Shown: positions 16,786-25,820 of the stretch, one piece after another | Layout of the letters: each line of letters begins with the position of its first letter | Numbering within the stretch: the first letter of the stretch is position 1 | Assembly: GCF_003112775.1 (NCBI RefSeq) | Contig: NZ_BFCH01000019.1 | Location: forward strand, 1-64,000 | Direction of reading: 5' to 3' | DNA length: 64,000 nucleotides | Source: Mycobacterium montefiorense | GTDB lineage: Bacteria; Actinomycetota; Actinomycetes; Mycobacteriales; Mycobacteriaceae | Translations under genes and position numbers: made by a program | The notes under the pieces: model-generated | Databases searched by the model: none | What the model was told of the DNA's origin: nothing | The model's input: the letters and a program-made list of their open reading frames with translations, nothing else

Positions 16786-17922
16786 ATGATCGTCGTCTTG
16801 TTCGACCCCCGCCGCCCGTCGCTGGTGCCCCTCGATGCGATCGAGCACCTCAGCGGTGAGATCCAGTACACCGAGGAGATGCCCGTCGCGGTGCCCTGGA
16901 CGCTGTCGTCGGCGCGGCCGGTCGACACCGGGGACGACGCGCCGGTGTTGCTGTCCTCGGACCGCGATCACCCCGCCGTGATCGCCCGATTGGCCGCTGG
17001 CGCCCGGCTGATCTCGGCGCCGGACACGCCGCGCGGTGAACGACTTGTCGATGCCGTCGCGATGATGGACAAACTGCGCACCGCCGGGCCGTGGGAAAGC
17101 GAGCAGACCCACGATTCGCTGCGCAGGTTCTTGCTCGAGGAGACCTACGAGCTGTTGGACGCGGTCCGCAGCGGCAATGCCGACCAGCTGCGCGAGGAAC
17201 TCGGTGACGTGTTGCTGCAGGTGCTCTTTCACGCCCGCATCGCCGAGGAAGCGCGCCAGTCCCCGTTCGACATCGACGAAGTCGCCGCCACGCTGATGCG
17301 CAAACTGGCTAACCGGGTGCCAGGAGTGCTTGCGGGCCAACCGATTTCGCTCGAAGAGCAACTGGCTCAATGGGAAGAGCGTAAAGCGGCCGAGAAACCC
17401 CGCAATTCGGTGATGGATGACGTCCATACCGGTCAGCCGGCCTTGGCGCTGGCGCAGAAGGTGGTTCAACGCGCGCATGCGGCCGGTCTGCCTGCCGACC
17501 TGGTTCCCGCCGAGATCACCTCGATCTCGGTGCTGGCCGACGTCGATGCGGAAAGCGTCCTGCGCGCAGCGGTTTTGGAGTTCGTGGACACTGTCCGCGC
17601 GGTCGAGCGGTCGATCGCCGCCACGCGCCGCGGGGACAGCGTGCCGGAAGAATTCGACGTGGCCCCGATGGGCGAGGTTAGCGAGGAGGAGTGGCGCCAG
17701 CACTGGCCCTCCGACCCGGCCGACGATGTCGAGCCCGACGAGTCCGGCCAGACGGGCGCGGTTGACGAGGCGGCCGAGGATGCCGACGAGGACACCGCCG
17801 AGCCCGACGACGAAGCATCAGCCGACGACGAGCGCGACGATGCCGGCGACGCCGATGGGGAGTCCTGCAAGGCGTCGAAGAGATCCGGCAAGGGCTCCAA
17901 GCGGAGCCGGGACCGAGGCTGA
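16786..17922 (+). CDS. mazG: Nucleoside triphosphate pyrophosphohydrolase MazG
   Basis: MazG hydrolyses NTPs and dNTPs, removing oxidised or excess nucleotides. The start giving MIVVLFDPRRP is chosen because it matches M. tuberculosis MazG and has GGAGG upstream. A mycobacterial N-terminal domain (residues 1-85) is followed by the MazG fold with LLEETYELLDAV and LREELGDVLLQVLFHA, the metal-binding EExxE...ExxD helices. The 378-aa product is about 50 aa longer than Rv1021: the end is a strongly acidic segment (roughly residues 310-355) and then a Lys/Arg/Ser-rich tail. It follows mfd by 51 bases. Confidence 0.93.
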   Translation: MIVVLFDPRRPSLVPLDAIEHLSGEIQYTEEMPVAVPWTLSSARPVDTGDDAPVLLSSDRDHPAVIARLAAGARLISAPDTPRGERLVDAVAMMDKLRTAGPWESEQTHDSLRRFLLEETYELLDAVRSGNADQLREELGDVLLQVLFHARIAEEARQSPFDIDEVAATLMRKLANRVPGVLAGQPISLEEQLAQWEERKAAEKPRNSVMDDVHTGQPALALAQKVVQRAHAAGLPADLVPAEITSISVLADVDAESVLRAAVLEFVDTVRAVERSIAATRRGDSVPEEFDVAPMGEVSEEEWRQHWPSDPADDVEPDESGQTGAVDEAAEDADEDTAEPDDEASADDERDDAGDADGESCKASKRSGKGSKRSRDRG

Positions 17923-18191
17923 CGCCGGTTTGGATCGGGCGCGCAGGTTTACCGATCAGCGACCGCCGCGGTGTTTGCCATTTTTCGTGGTGCCGACGGG
18001 TAATGTAGCTCGCGAGTTGGTGAATCCCGGTGGTCGGCATCGTTCTCACGTTGCCAGCCGCGGTAGCCGGCGGCTAATCGAAAAATTAGCTGACGGCGGG
18101 GTTGCCGGCTTGCGACGACCGGCTCCGGCGAAAGGTCATGGGACGATAATCAGTGGGTGACGTTGGTATAGGGGAAGCTAAGGAGTACGTG
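17923..18191. other. Intergenic region mazG-lpqU
   Basis: No gene seen. It should hold the lpqU promoter; TATAGG lies about 20 bases before the lpqU start, in front of an AAGGAG ribosome site. Confidence 0.35.
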
Positions 18192-18923
18192 GTGTCGCCG
18201 AGGCGTTGGTTGCGGGCGGCCGCCGTGATCGGCGCGACTGCGATGCTGCTGGCCTCGAGCTGTACCTGGCAACTCAGCCTCTTTATCCCCGCCGGCGTTC
18301 CGCCGCCGTTCGGAGACCCGGTGCCGGCGGTGAACACTCATGCCAGCGGCCGGCCCGCGGACCAGTTGCGGGCCTGGGCACTGCCACGCTCGGCGGCATT
18401 GGAGATTCCGCTGATCGCTTTGGAGGCCTATGCCTACGCGGCCCGGGTCGCCGAGGTCGAAAACCCGAAGTGTCATATCGCCTGGACCACGCTGGCCGGC
18501 ATCGGGCAGGTCGAGAGCCACCACGGCACCTACAAGGGCGCGACGCTGTCGCCGAACGGTGATGTCAGTCCACCCATCCGGGGTGTTCAGCTGGACGGTA
18601 GCGGCGGCAACCTGCGCATTGTCGACGCCCAACAGAACAGCACTGATAGCGAGCCCGCGGTAGCGCGCGCGATGGGGCCCATGCAGTTCATTCCGGAGAC
18701 ATGGCGGTTGTACGGCGTCGACGCCCACAACGACGGTCGCCTCAGCCCGGACAACATCGACGACTCGGCGCTTGCGGCGGCGGGTTACTTGTGTTGGCGG
18801 GGAAAGGATCTCGGGACGGCCAGGGGATGGATTACCGCGCTGCGGGCCTACAACAACTCCGGCGTCTATGCGCGCGCGGTCCGGGACTGGGCGACCGCCT
18901 ACGCGGCGGGTCACCCGCTGTAG
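18192..18923 (+). CDS. lpqU: Lipoprotein LpqU, lytic transglycosylase-like
   Basis: The GTG start giving MSPRRWLRAA is chosen for the AAGGAG six bases upstream. A signal peptide ends LLASSC with the probable lipidated Cys24. Residues about 80-235 form an SLT_2/MltB-type transglycosylase domain with AGIGQVESHHG, which contains the catalytic Glu, MGPMQFIPETW, LAAAGYLC and ALRAYNNSGVYARAV. Such enzymes cut peptidoglycan glycan strands to 1,6-anhydro ends outside the membrane. Placement before eno matches Rv1022. Confidence 0.92.
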   Translation: MSPRRWLRAAAVIGATAMLLASSCTWQLSLFIPAGVPPPFGDPVPAVNTHASGRPADQLRAWALPRSAALEIPLIALEAYAYAARVAEVENPKCHIAWTTLAGIGQVESHHGTYKGATLSPNGDVSPPIRGVQLDGSGGNLRIVDAQQNSTDSEPAVARAMGPMQFIPETWRLYGVDAHNDGRLSPDNIDDSALAAAGYLCWRGKDLGTARGWITALRAYNNSGVYARAVRDWATAYAAGHPL

Positions 18924-19001
18924 AAGGATGAATCGCTGACCCAGGCTTTAGGCTGAAGGCCGGCCCGGGGACAGCATCAGCTACGACGCAAGGAGATCCT
19001 A

Positions 19002-20291
19002 GTGCCGATTATCGAGCAGGTCGGGGCCCGCGAGATCCTCGATTCCCGAGGTAACCCGACTGTCGAGGTCGAGATTGCCCTGATCGACGGAACCTTCGCC
19101 CGCGCGGCGGTGCCGTCCGGCGCGTCGACCGGCGAGCACGAGGCGGTCGAGCTGCGTGACGGCGGCGAGCGCTACGGCGGCAAGGGCGTGCAAAAGGCTG
19201 TGCAGGCCGTGCTCGACGAGATCGGCCCCGCTGTGATCGGACTCAATGCCGACGATCAGCGGCTGGTCGACCAGGCGCTGGTGGACCTCGACGGCACCCC
19301 CGACAAGTCGCGGCTCGGTGGCAACGCGATCCTGGGCGTCTCGCTGGCCGTCGCCAAGGCGGCCGCCGATTCGGCCGAGCTGCCGCTGTTCCGCTACCTC
19401 GGCGGGCCGAACGCGCACATCCTGCCGGTGCCGATGATGAACATCGTCAACGGCGGCGCCCACGCCGACACCGGGGTGGACGTCCAGGAGTTCATGGTGG
19501 CGCCGATCGGTGCGCCCAGCTTCGTCGAAGCGCTGCGCTGGGGTGCCGAGGTGTATCACTCGCTGAAGTCGGTTTTGAAGAAGCAGGGGCTTTCCACCGG
19601 TCTGGGCGACGAGGGTGGCTTCGCCCCCGATGTGGCCGGAACCACCGCGGCGCTGGACCTGATCAGCTCGGCCATCGAGGCGACCGGTTTGAAGCTGGGC
19701 ACCGATGTGGCGTTGGCCCTCGACGCCGCGGCCACCGAGTTCTACACCGACGGCAGCGGCTACAGCTTCGAGGGCGCCACCCGCACCGCCGAGCAGATGA
19801 CGGAGTTCTACGCCAAGCTGCTCGACTCCTACCCGCTGGTGTCCATCGAAGACCCGCTGTCCGAAGACGATTGGCAGGGCTGGGCGGACCTGACGTCGTC
19901 GATCGGCGACCGGGTGCAGATCGTGGGTGACGACATCTTCGTCACCAATCCCGAGCGGCTCGAGGAGGGCATCGAAAAGGGCGTGGCCAACGCGCTGCTC
20001 GTCAAGGTGAACCAGATCGGCACGCTCACCGAGACACTCGACGCGGTCGCCCTGGCTCACCACAGCGGATACCGCACGATGATGAGCCACCGCAGCGGCG
20101 AGACCGAAGACACCACGATCGCCGATCTGGCGGTGGCCGTCGGCAGTGGGCAGATCAAAACGGGCGCGCCCGCCCGCAGCGAGCGGGTCGCTAAATACAA
20201 CCAGCTGTTGCGCATCGAGGAAGCGCTGGGCGACGCGGCCCGCTACGCTGGCGATCTGGCCTTCCCGCGCTTCGCATTGGATGTGAAATAG
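19002..20291 (+). CDS. eno: Enolase
   Basis: Enolase converts 2-phosphoglycerate to phosphoenolpyruvate. The 429-aa GTG-started protein has all hallmarks: AREILDSRGNPTVEVE, GASTGEHEAVELRD, the metal ligands in ALDAAATEF, SIEDPLSEDDW and IVGDDIFVTN, the catalytic lysine in LLVKVNQIGTLTE, and SHRSGETEDTTIADLAV. AAGGAGA stands before the start. Same order as Rv1022-Rv1023-Rv1024. Confidence 0.98.
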   Translation: MPIIEQVGAREILDSRGNPTVEVEIALIDGTFARAAVPSGASTGEHEAVELRDGGERYGGKGVQKAVQAVLDEIGPAVIGLNADDQRLVDQALVDLDGTPDKSRLGGNAILGVSLAVAKAAADSAELPLFRYLGGPNAHILPVPMMNIVNGGAHADTGVDVQEFMVAPIGAPSFVEALRWGAEVYHSLKSVLKKQGLSTGLGDEGGFAPDVAGTTAALDLISSAIEATGLKLGTDVALALDAAATEFYTDGSGYSFEGATRTAEQMTEFYAKLLDSYPLVSIEDPLSEDDWQGWADLTSSIGDRVQIVGDDIFVTNPERLEEGIEKGVANALLVKVNQIGTLTETLDAVALAHHSGYRTMMSHRSGETEDTTIADLAVAVGSGQIKTGAPARSERVAKYNQLLRIEEALGDAARYAGDLAFPRFALDVK

Positions 20292-20292
20292 C

Positions 20293-20322
20293 TTGACAGC
20301 CAACGAGAAACGCGACTAGATC
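20293..20322 (+). promoter_or_regulatory. Promoter in front of ftsB
   Basis: A consensus -35 TTGACA and a -10 TAGATC are 18 bases apart in the 35-base gap between eno and ftsB. The -10 ends four bases before the ftsB ATG and no Shine-Dalgarno is visible, so the transcript could be leaderless or serve the genes further down. Confidence 0.5.
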
Positions 20323-20326
20323 TGAG

Positions 20327-21031
20327 ATGCCCGACGCGAAGCGGCCAGATCCGAAGCGGCGCTCCCCGGCATCGCGCCCGGGGAAAGCGGGTGATTCGGT
20401 TCGCCGCGGTCGCGCCGCCAAACCGTCGTCCAAGCCGTCGTCACGCGCGTCGAAACTCGCGCAGAACGCCGCCGATGCCAGGACGACGGCTGAGCACATC
20501 GTCGAACCGATCAAGCGGCAAATCGCGGAGTCCGTCGAGCAGCGGTCTGAGCAGCGGATGGGCTTCACCGCCCGGCGTGCGGCGGTGCTGGCTGCGGTCG
20601 TATGCGTGCTGACGCTCACCATCGCGGGTCCGGTGCGTACCTATTTCGCGCAGCGCACCGAGATGTCTCAGTTGACCGCCAGTGAGGCCGCGCTGCGCCG
20701 TCAGATCGCCGACCTCGAGCAGAAGAAGGTCAAGCTTGGCGATCCGGCCTACATCGCGGCGCAGGCCCGGGAGCGCCTGGGGTTTGTGATGCCCGGCGAC
20801 ACGCCGTTCCAAGTCCAGCTTCCGGCGGGCGCGGCGGCTTCCCCGCAGCCGGGCGGCGAGACGGCCAAGCCGGCGAGCAACGCCCCGTGGTACTCGTCGC
20901 TGTGGCACACCATCGCCGACGCCCCGCACCTGCCGCCGGCCCCACCGGCCAACGCCCCGGCGCCCGCGCCGGCCGACCCCTCGGCGCCCGCGCCGCCGGA
21001 ATTACCGAAGCCCACGACTCCCGGTGGTTGA
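20327..21031 (+). CDS. ftsB: Septum formation protein FtsB/DivIC family
   Basis: The 234-aa protein has a long basic, disordered N-terminus (residues 1-85), one transmembrane helix (about 86-106, AAVLAAVVCVLTLTIAG), an extracytoplasmic coiled coil (MSQLTASEAALRRQIADLE) and the DivIC block PAYIAAQARERLGFVMPGD, then a Pro/Ala-rich tail. This is the layout of mycobacterial FtsB (Rv1024), which joins FtsQ and FtsL at the divisome. It overlaps the next gene by eight bases. Confidence 0.9.
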   Translation: MPDAKRPDPKRRSPASRPGKAGDSVRRGRAAKPSSKPSSRASKLAQNAADARTTAEHIVEPIKRQIAESVEQRSEQRMGFTARRAAVLAAVVCVLTLTIAGPVRTYFAQRTEMSQLTASEAALRRQIADLEQKKVKLGDPAYIAAQARERLGFVMPGDTPFQVQLPAGAAASPQPGGETAKPASNAPWYSSLWHTIADAPHLPPAPPANAPAPAPADPSAPAPPELPKPTTPGG

Positions 21032-21515
21032 TCGTGCCGACCTGGAAGCGGTGGCACGCCAGCTCGGTCGCGAGCCGCGTGGTGTGCTGGAGATCGCCTA
21101 CCGGTGTCCCAGTGGCGAGCCCGGCGTGGTGAAGACCGCGCCGAAACTTCCTGACGGAACTCCGTTTCCGACGTTGTACTACCTGACGCACCCGGCGCTC
21201 ACTGCGGCCGCGAGCAGGCTCGAGACGACGGGGCTGATGCGGGAGATGACCGAGCGATTGCAGACGGACTCCGATTTGGCCGCCGCCTACCGGCGCGCCC
21301 ACGAGTCCTATCTGGCCGAGCGCGACGCGATCGAGCCGCTCGGGACGGCGTTCTCGGGGGGCGGCATGCCGGACCGGGTCAAGTGCCTGCACGTGCTGAT
21401 CGCGCATTCGCTGGCCAAGGGGCCCGGGGTTAATCCGCTCGGAGACCACGCGTTGGCGCTGCTTGCCGCCGAGCCGGCGATGGCCGCGGTGCTGGACGGT
21501 GAGCTGTGGCGTTGA
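21024..21515 (+). CDS. DUF501 domain protein
   Basis: The 163-aa GTG-started protein belongs to DUF501, with LGREPRGVLEIAYRCP, TLYYLTHP and a conserved CLHVLIAHSLAKGPGVNPLGD block that holds a cysteine and two histidines. The function is unknown. It overlaps ftsB at its start and ppx at its end (ten bases), so the three are probably translationally coupled; the order equals Rv1024-Rv1025-Rv1026. Confidence 0.88.
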   Translation: MVDRADLEAVARQLGREPRGVLEIAYRCPSGEPGVVKTAPKLPDGTPFPTLYYLTHPALTAAASRLETTGLMREMTERLQTDSDLAAAYRRAHESYLAERDAIEPLGTAFSGGGMPDRVKCLHVLIAHSLAKGPGVNPLGDHALALLAAEPAMAAVLDGELWR

Positions 21516-22450
21516 GAGCGGCCGGCGTCGATTGCGGCACTAACTCGATTCGGTTGCTGATCGCCGACGTATCGGGCGGGCAGCTGTGCGACGTGCATCG
21601 CGAGACGCGGATCGTGCGCCTGGGCCAGGGTGTCGACGCCACCGGTCAGTTTGCGCCGCAGGCGATCCAGCGGACCAAAGCGGCGCTGGTCGACTATGCG
21701 GATCTGATGCGAGCCCACGGCGTCGAGCGGGTTCGAATGGTTGCCACCTCGGCCGCTCGCGACGTCACCAACCGCGATGACTTCTTTGCGATGACCGCCG
21801 ACGTGCTGGCCGGTGTGCTACCCGGTGCGGTCGCCGAGGTGATCACCGGAGCCGAAGAGGCCGAGTTGTCATTCCGCGGAGCGGTCGGCGAATTAGACGT
21901 CGCCCGTGGACCTTTCGTCGTCGTCGACCTCGGTGGCGGCTCAACCGAAATCGTGCTGGGCACAGACCAGGTGTTGGCGAGCTACTCGGCCGACATCGGC
22001 TGCGTCCGGTTAACCGAGCGCTGCTTGCACTCCGACCCGCCGACGCGTGCGGACGTGCACGCGGCGCGTCAGTTTGTGCGCGATCGGCTCGAGCCCGCAC
22101 TGCGGGCCGTGCCCGTCGAGGCAGCCCGGACCTGGGTCGGGCTGGCCGGCACGATGACCACCCTGTCGGCGTTGGCGCACCGCATGACGACGTATGACGC
22201 TGCGGCCATTCATCTTTCGCGGGCTGCCGGCGATGAACTTTGGTCGGTGTGCGAGGGGCTGGTCGGCATGACGCGGTCCCAGCGTGCGGCACTGCCGCCG
22301 ATGCACGAGGGCCGGGCCGATGTGATCGGCGGCGGCGCGATCGTGGTGCAGGAATTGGCGCGCGAGCTACGCGCCCGGGCCGGCATCGACGAGCTCTCCG
22401 TCAGCGAGCACGACATTCTCGACGGCATCGTGCTGTCGATCGCGCGGTAA
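21506..22450 (+). CDS. ppx: Exopolyphosphatase/guanosine pentaphosphate phosphatase family protein
   Basis: The 314-aa protein has the ASKHA fold of the Ppx/GppA family: VDCGTNSIRLLIADV (phosphate-1), TSAARDVTNRDDFF, the catalytic EEAELSFRGA and VVDLGGGSTEIVLG (phosphate-2). It is the short, two-domain form corresponding to M. tuberculosis Rv1026 (Ppx2), for which polyphosphatase or pppGpp hydrolysis has been discussed. The GTG start lies inside the preceding gene, marking a tight ftsB-DUF501-ppx unit. Confidence 0.88.
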   Translation: MALRAAGVDCGTNSIRLLIADVSGGQLCDVHRETRIVRLGQGVDATGQFAPQAIQRTKAALVDYADLMRAHGVERVRMVATSAARDVTNRDDFFAMTADVLAGVLPGAVAEVITGAEEAELSFRGAVGELDVARGPFVVVDLGGGSTEIVLGTDQVLASYSADIGCVRLTERCLHSDPPTRADVHAARQFVRDRLEPALRAVPVEAARTWVGLAGTMTTLSALAHRMTTYDAAAIHLSRAAGDELWSVCEGLVGMTRSQRAALPPMHEGRADVIGGGAIVVQELARELRARAGIDELSVSEHDILDGIVLSIAR

Positions 22451-22464
22451 TGAGCATGGCTTTC

Positions 22465-22544
22465 AGTGTGCGGTGACGGCGGCCTTTCCCGGCGTGTCGT
22501 CGCCGTGGGCGCACACCCGGCGCCGTGGACGCACATTGGGCGCC
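22465..22544. repeat. Second copy of the palindromic intergenic element
   Basis: AGTGTGCGGTGACGGCGGC differs by one base from 2989-3007, and TGGGCGCACACCCGG plus TGGACGCACATTGGGCGCC repeat the later blocks of that copy. GTGTGCG and CGCACAC can pair. It again lies between convergent genes (ppx and kdpE) and may terminate both. Confidence 0.6.
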
Positions 22545-22551
22545 GGAAAGC

Positions 22552-23232
22552 TCATGCCTCGAAGCGGTAGCCCATACCGGATTCGGTCAGCAGGTGTTTG
22601 GGATGCGACGGGTCGTCTTCGAGTTTGCGCCGCAACTGTGCGAGATACACACGCAGGTAATGGGTTTCGGTGGCTTACGCTGGGCCCCACACCTCTTTGA
22701 GCAACTCCTCGCGGCCGACCAGCTTGCCGCGATTGCGCACCAGTACCTCGAGCATGCCCCACTCGGTCGGGGTGAGGTGCACCTCGGCGCCGTTCTTCGT
22801 CACTTTCTTGGCGGCCAGGTCGACGGTGAAAGCATCGGTTTCGATCACCGGCTCGTCGGTTTCCGATGCCGCGGCGTTGCGGCGGACCGCGGCCCGCAGC
22901 CGGGCTAGAAACTCGTCCATCCCAAACGGTTTCGTGACGTAGTCGTCGGCCCCGGCGTCCAGCGCTTCGACCTTGTCGGACGAATCGGTGCGCGCCGACA
23001 ACACGATCACCGGTGCCGTCAGCCACCCGCGCAGACCGGCAAGCACCTCGATACCCGAGATGTCGGGCAAGCCGAGGTCGAGGACCACCACATCGGGTTT
23101 GTGTTCGGCAGCGGCGCGCAGGGCGCCGGCACCGGTCGCCGCCGTGACGACTTCGTAGCCGCGCACCGAGAGATTGATGCGCAGCGCACGCAGAATATGC
23201 GGCTCGTCATCGATCACCAATACCCGGGTCAT
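22552..23232 (-). pseudogene. kdpE: KdpE response regulator, interrupted by a nonsense codon
   Basis: KdpE is the OmpR-type regulator that switches on kdpFABC at low potassium. The receiver domain is intact (VIDDEPHILRALR, phosphorylatable Asp in VVLDLGLPDIS, Lys in YVTKPFG). After residue 185 (EELLKEVWGPA) a TAA at 22675-22677 stops translation where Tyr is expected. Reading through it, the same frame continues with ATETHYLRVYLAQLRRK and ends RFEA at a TGA, giving the normal 226 aa. One base (TAC to TAA) explains the break; there is no frameshift. The lost 40 residues include the recognition-helix end and the wing of the winged helix. Confidence 0.88.
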
Positions 23233-25808
23233 CGGACACCAATCGGTTGCGGCGGTGCCGCCAAGTCTACGACGACGGTGAGTCCGCCCCCGGGCGTGTC
23301 GCTGGCCTGGATGGTTCCGCCCATGGCTTCCACGAAGCCACGCGCCACCGACATCCCCAGCCCCACACCGGTGGTGTTGTCGTGATCGCCCAGCCGCTGA
23401 AATGGTTCGAAGAGCTGATCTTCGTTCCCGGGTGGGACTCCCGGTCCTTCGTCGATGACGTTGATCAGGACCCGATCGCCCACGCGCCCCGCGTTGACCC
23501 GGACCACGGAGTTCGGCGCGTAGCGCAGCGCATTGTCGATCAGGTTGGCCAGCACGCGTTCGAGCAGCCCGGCGTCGGCCATGGCCACCGCGTCACCCAC
23601 GTCGACTTTGACGCGATCGATCGCTGATCGGTAGAACCCGGTGGCGCCCTTGCCGATACTGACCAGCGCGCGTTGCACCGTTTCCTCCAGATACACCCAG
23701 CGCAGATCCGGGCGAACCACGTCGGCGGCCAGACGCGAAGAATCAAGCAGGTTTCCAACCAACGCGGTCAACTGATCGATCGACTCCTCAATGGTGGCCA
23801 GCAATTCCGCGGTGTCTTGCGCGGAGAACGCAACATCTTCGGCGCGCAAACTGGATACCGCGACCTTGGCCGCGGCCAGCGGTGTGCGCAGATCATGGCT
23901 GACCGCCGAGAGCAGCGAGCGCCGCAGCTCGTCGGCCCGCACAATCGCCTCGGTTCGACTTGCTTCGTCGACCAGCTCACGCTGCCTGATCAGACCCGCG
24001 GCTTGTCTGGCCACCGCGCTCAGCACCCGGCGATCGCGCGCGGACAGCTTGCGGCCGGCCAACAGCATCCAGAATTCGTCGTCACCGACCTCGATCGCGG
24101 TGTCCGCGGAATCAACCGTGACACAAGGATCTTTGCCCACACAGGCCACGATGTAGCTCTTCTTGCCGACGGCGCGGTCCTCGTCGCTGGGCTCTCGCAG
24201 CACGCTGACCGCCTGCTGCGAGTAGGTCTCGCGCACGCGTTCGAGCAGTGTGTCGAGGTCGGCGCCGCGCAGCACCGATCCAGCGAACAGCGTCAGCAGT
24301 TCGGCCTCTTGGGAAGCCCGCCGGGCTTCCCGGGCTCGTTTCGCCGCGAAGTCGACCAGCACCGCGACCGCCACCGCGATCAGCAGCAGCACCAATTCGG
24401 TAATGGCGCTGTTGGGTTCGGCGATCGTGAAGCTGTGTCGTGGCGCGATCAGGTAGTAGTTCAGTAGCAGCCCGGACAGCACCGCCGAAAGAGCTGCCGG
24501 GGCAACACCTCCCAGCAGGCCCACCAGCAGAACCCCGACAAAGAACAGGGCGCTCTTTCCGCCGGTGTCCAGATATGGGTCGAGCACGCCCACCGTGACC
24601 GCGCAGATCGCGGACGGGACGATGCAGGCCGCCAGCCAGGAGGCGATGCGTCGCTCGCGGGGCGCCAGCGACGCGATGTGGAAGCCGCGCCTGGATTCTT
24701 CGTGCGTGACGATGTGCACATCGATCTTGCCGGATCGCTGCACAATGGTCGGGCCGATGCCCTCCTCGAAAATCCGCGACCACCGCGACCGGCGCGAGCT
24801 GCCGATCACTAACTGGGTGCCGTTGATCTCACGCGCGAAATCCAGTAGCGCTGTGGGCACGTCGTCGCCGACGACGGTGTGCACCGACGCGTCCAGACTG
24901 CCGGCCAGCTCGCGGATCTTGATCATCCGGGTTTCCGACAAGCCGGCCAGCCCGTCGCCCCGTAGCACGTGCACGACCATCAGCTCGGCGCTGGACTTCG
25001 ACGCGATCCGGGATGCCCGTCGTACCAGCGTCTCCGATTCCGGGCCGCCGGTGACCGCCACCACGACGCGCTCGCGCGCCTCCCACATGTCGGTGATCTT
25101 GTTCTCCGCGCGGTACTTGGCCAGCGCGGTATCCACCTGATCGGCCAGCCACAGCAACGCCAATTCCCGTAGGGCGGTGAGATTTCCGCGGCGGAAGTAG
25201 TTCGACAGTGCGGCATCGATTCGGGCCGGGGCGTAGACGTTGCCGTGAGACAGCCTGCGCCGCAGCGCTTCCGGTGTGATGTCGATCAGCTCGACCTGTG
25301 CGGCTTCCCGCACGATCGAGTCCGGCATCGTCTCCTTCTGTTCGATCCCGGTGATCTGGGCGACGACGTCGTTGAGGCTTTCCAGGTGCTGGATGTTGAC
25401 GGTGGTGATCACGGTGATCCCGGCGTCGAGCAACTCTTCGACATCCTGCCACCGTTTCTGGTTCTTGCTTCCCGGTGTATTGGTGTGGGCCAGTTCGTCG
25501 ACCAGAACCACCTGCGGATGCCGCTCCAGCACGGCCGGCACGTCGAGTTCGGCGAAGCTACCGCCGCGGTACTCGATGAAACGCGGCACGATGATTTCGA
25601 TGCCCTCCAGCATCTCCGCGGTTTTGCGGCGGCCATGCGTCTCCACCACGGCGGCCACCAGATCGGTGCCGCGTTCCAAGCGCCGGTGAGCCTCCCCGAG
25701 CATCGCGAACGTCTTGCCGACACCCGGGGCCGCACCGAGGTAGATGCGTAGCTCCCCGCGCTTGGGATGGTGGTCCCCGAGGCTGACGTCGCTCACGTCA
25801 ACCATCAT
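23229..25808 (-). CDS. kdpD: Sensor histidine kinase KdpD
   Basis: KdpD senses potassium limitation and turgor and phosphorylates KdpE. The 859-aa protein has the cytoplasmic KdpD domain with Walker A GAAPGVGKT, a Usp-like domain (about residues 245-370), four transmembrane helices (about 395-495), a GAF-like region, and a HisKA/HATPase core with SAVSHDLRTPLAAAK (phospho-His) and NLIDNALRYAP, DEGPGVP, GVGLGMS. It overlaps kdpE by four bases and starts 12 bases after kdpC, so all six kdp genes share a strand. In M. tuberculosis kdpDE is divergent from kdpFABC. Confidence 0.95.
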   Translation of the reverse strand: MMVDVSDVSLGDHHPKRGELRIYLGAAPGVGKTFAMLGEAHRRLERGTDLVAAVVETHGRRKTAEMLEGIEIIVPRFIEYRGGSFAELDVPAVLERHPQVVLVDELAHTNTPGSKNQKRWQDVEELLDAGITVITTVNIQHLESLNDVVAQITGIEQKETMPDSIVREAAQVELIDITPEALRRRLSHGNVYAPARIDAALSNYFRRGNLTALRELALLWLADQVDTALAKYRAENKITDMWEARERVVVAVTGGPESETLVRRASRIASKSSAELMVVHVLRGDGLAGLSETRMIKIRELAGSLDASVHTVVGDDVPTALLDFAREINGTQLVIGSSRRSRWSRIFEEGIGPTIVQRSGKIDVHIVTHEESRRGFHIASLAPRERRIASWLAACIVPSAICAVTVGVLDPYLDTGGKSALFFVGVLLVGLLGGVAPAALSAVLSGLLLNYYLIAPRHSFTIAEPNSAITELVLLLIAVAVAVLVDFAAKRAREARRASQEAELLTLFAGSVLRGADLDTLLERVRETYSQQAVSVLREPSDEDRAVGKKSYIVACVGKDPCVTVDSADTAIEVGDDEFWMLLAGRKLSARDRRVLSAVARQAAGLIRQRELVDEASRTEAIVRADELRRSLLSAVSHDLRTPLAAAKVAVSSLRAEDVAFSAQDTAELLATIEESIDQLTALVGNLLDSSRLAADVVRPDLRWVYLEETVQRALVSIGKGATGFYRSAIDRVKVDVGDAVAMADAGLLERVLANLIDNALRYAPNSVVRVNAGRVGDRVLINVIDEGPGVPPGNEDQLFEPFQRLGDHDNTTGVGLGMSVARGFVEAMGGTIQASDTPGGGLTVVVDLAAPPQPIGVR

Positions 25809-25820
25809 CCACCCGCGTCC

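Noticed and set aside
22463..23026. Frameshift as the cause of the kdpE truncation
   Set aside because: Reading through TAA keeps the same frame to the natural end with 226 aa in total; a substitution alone explains it.
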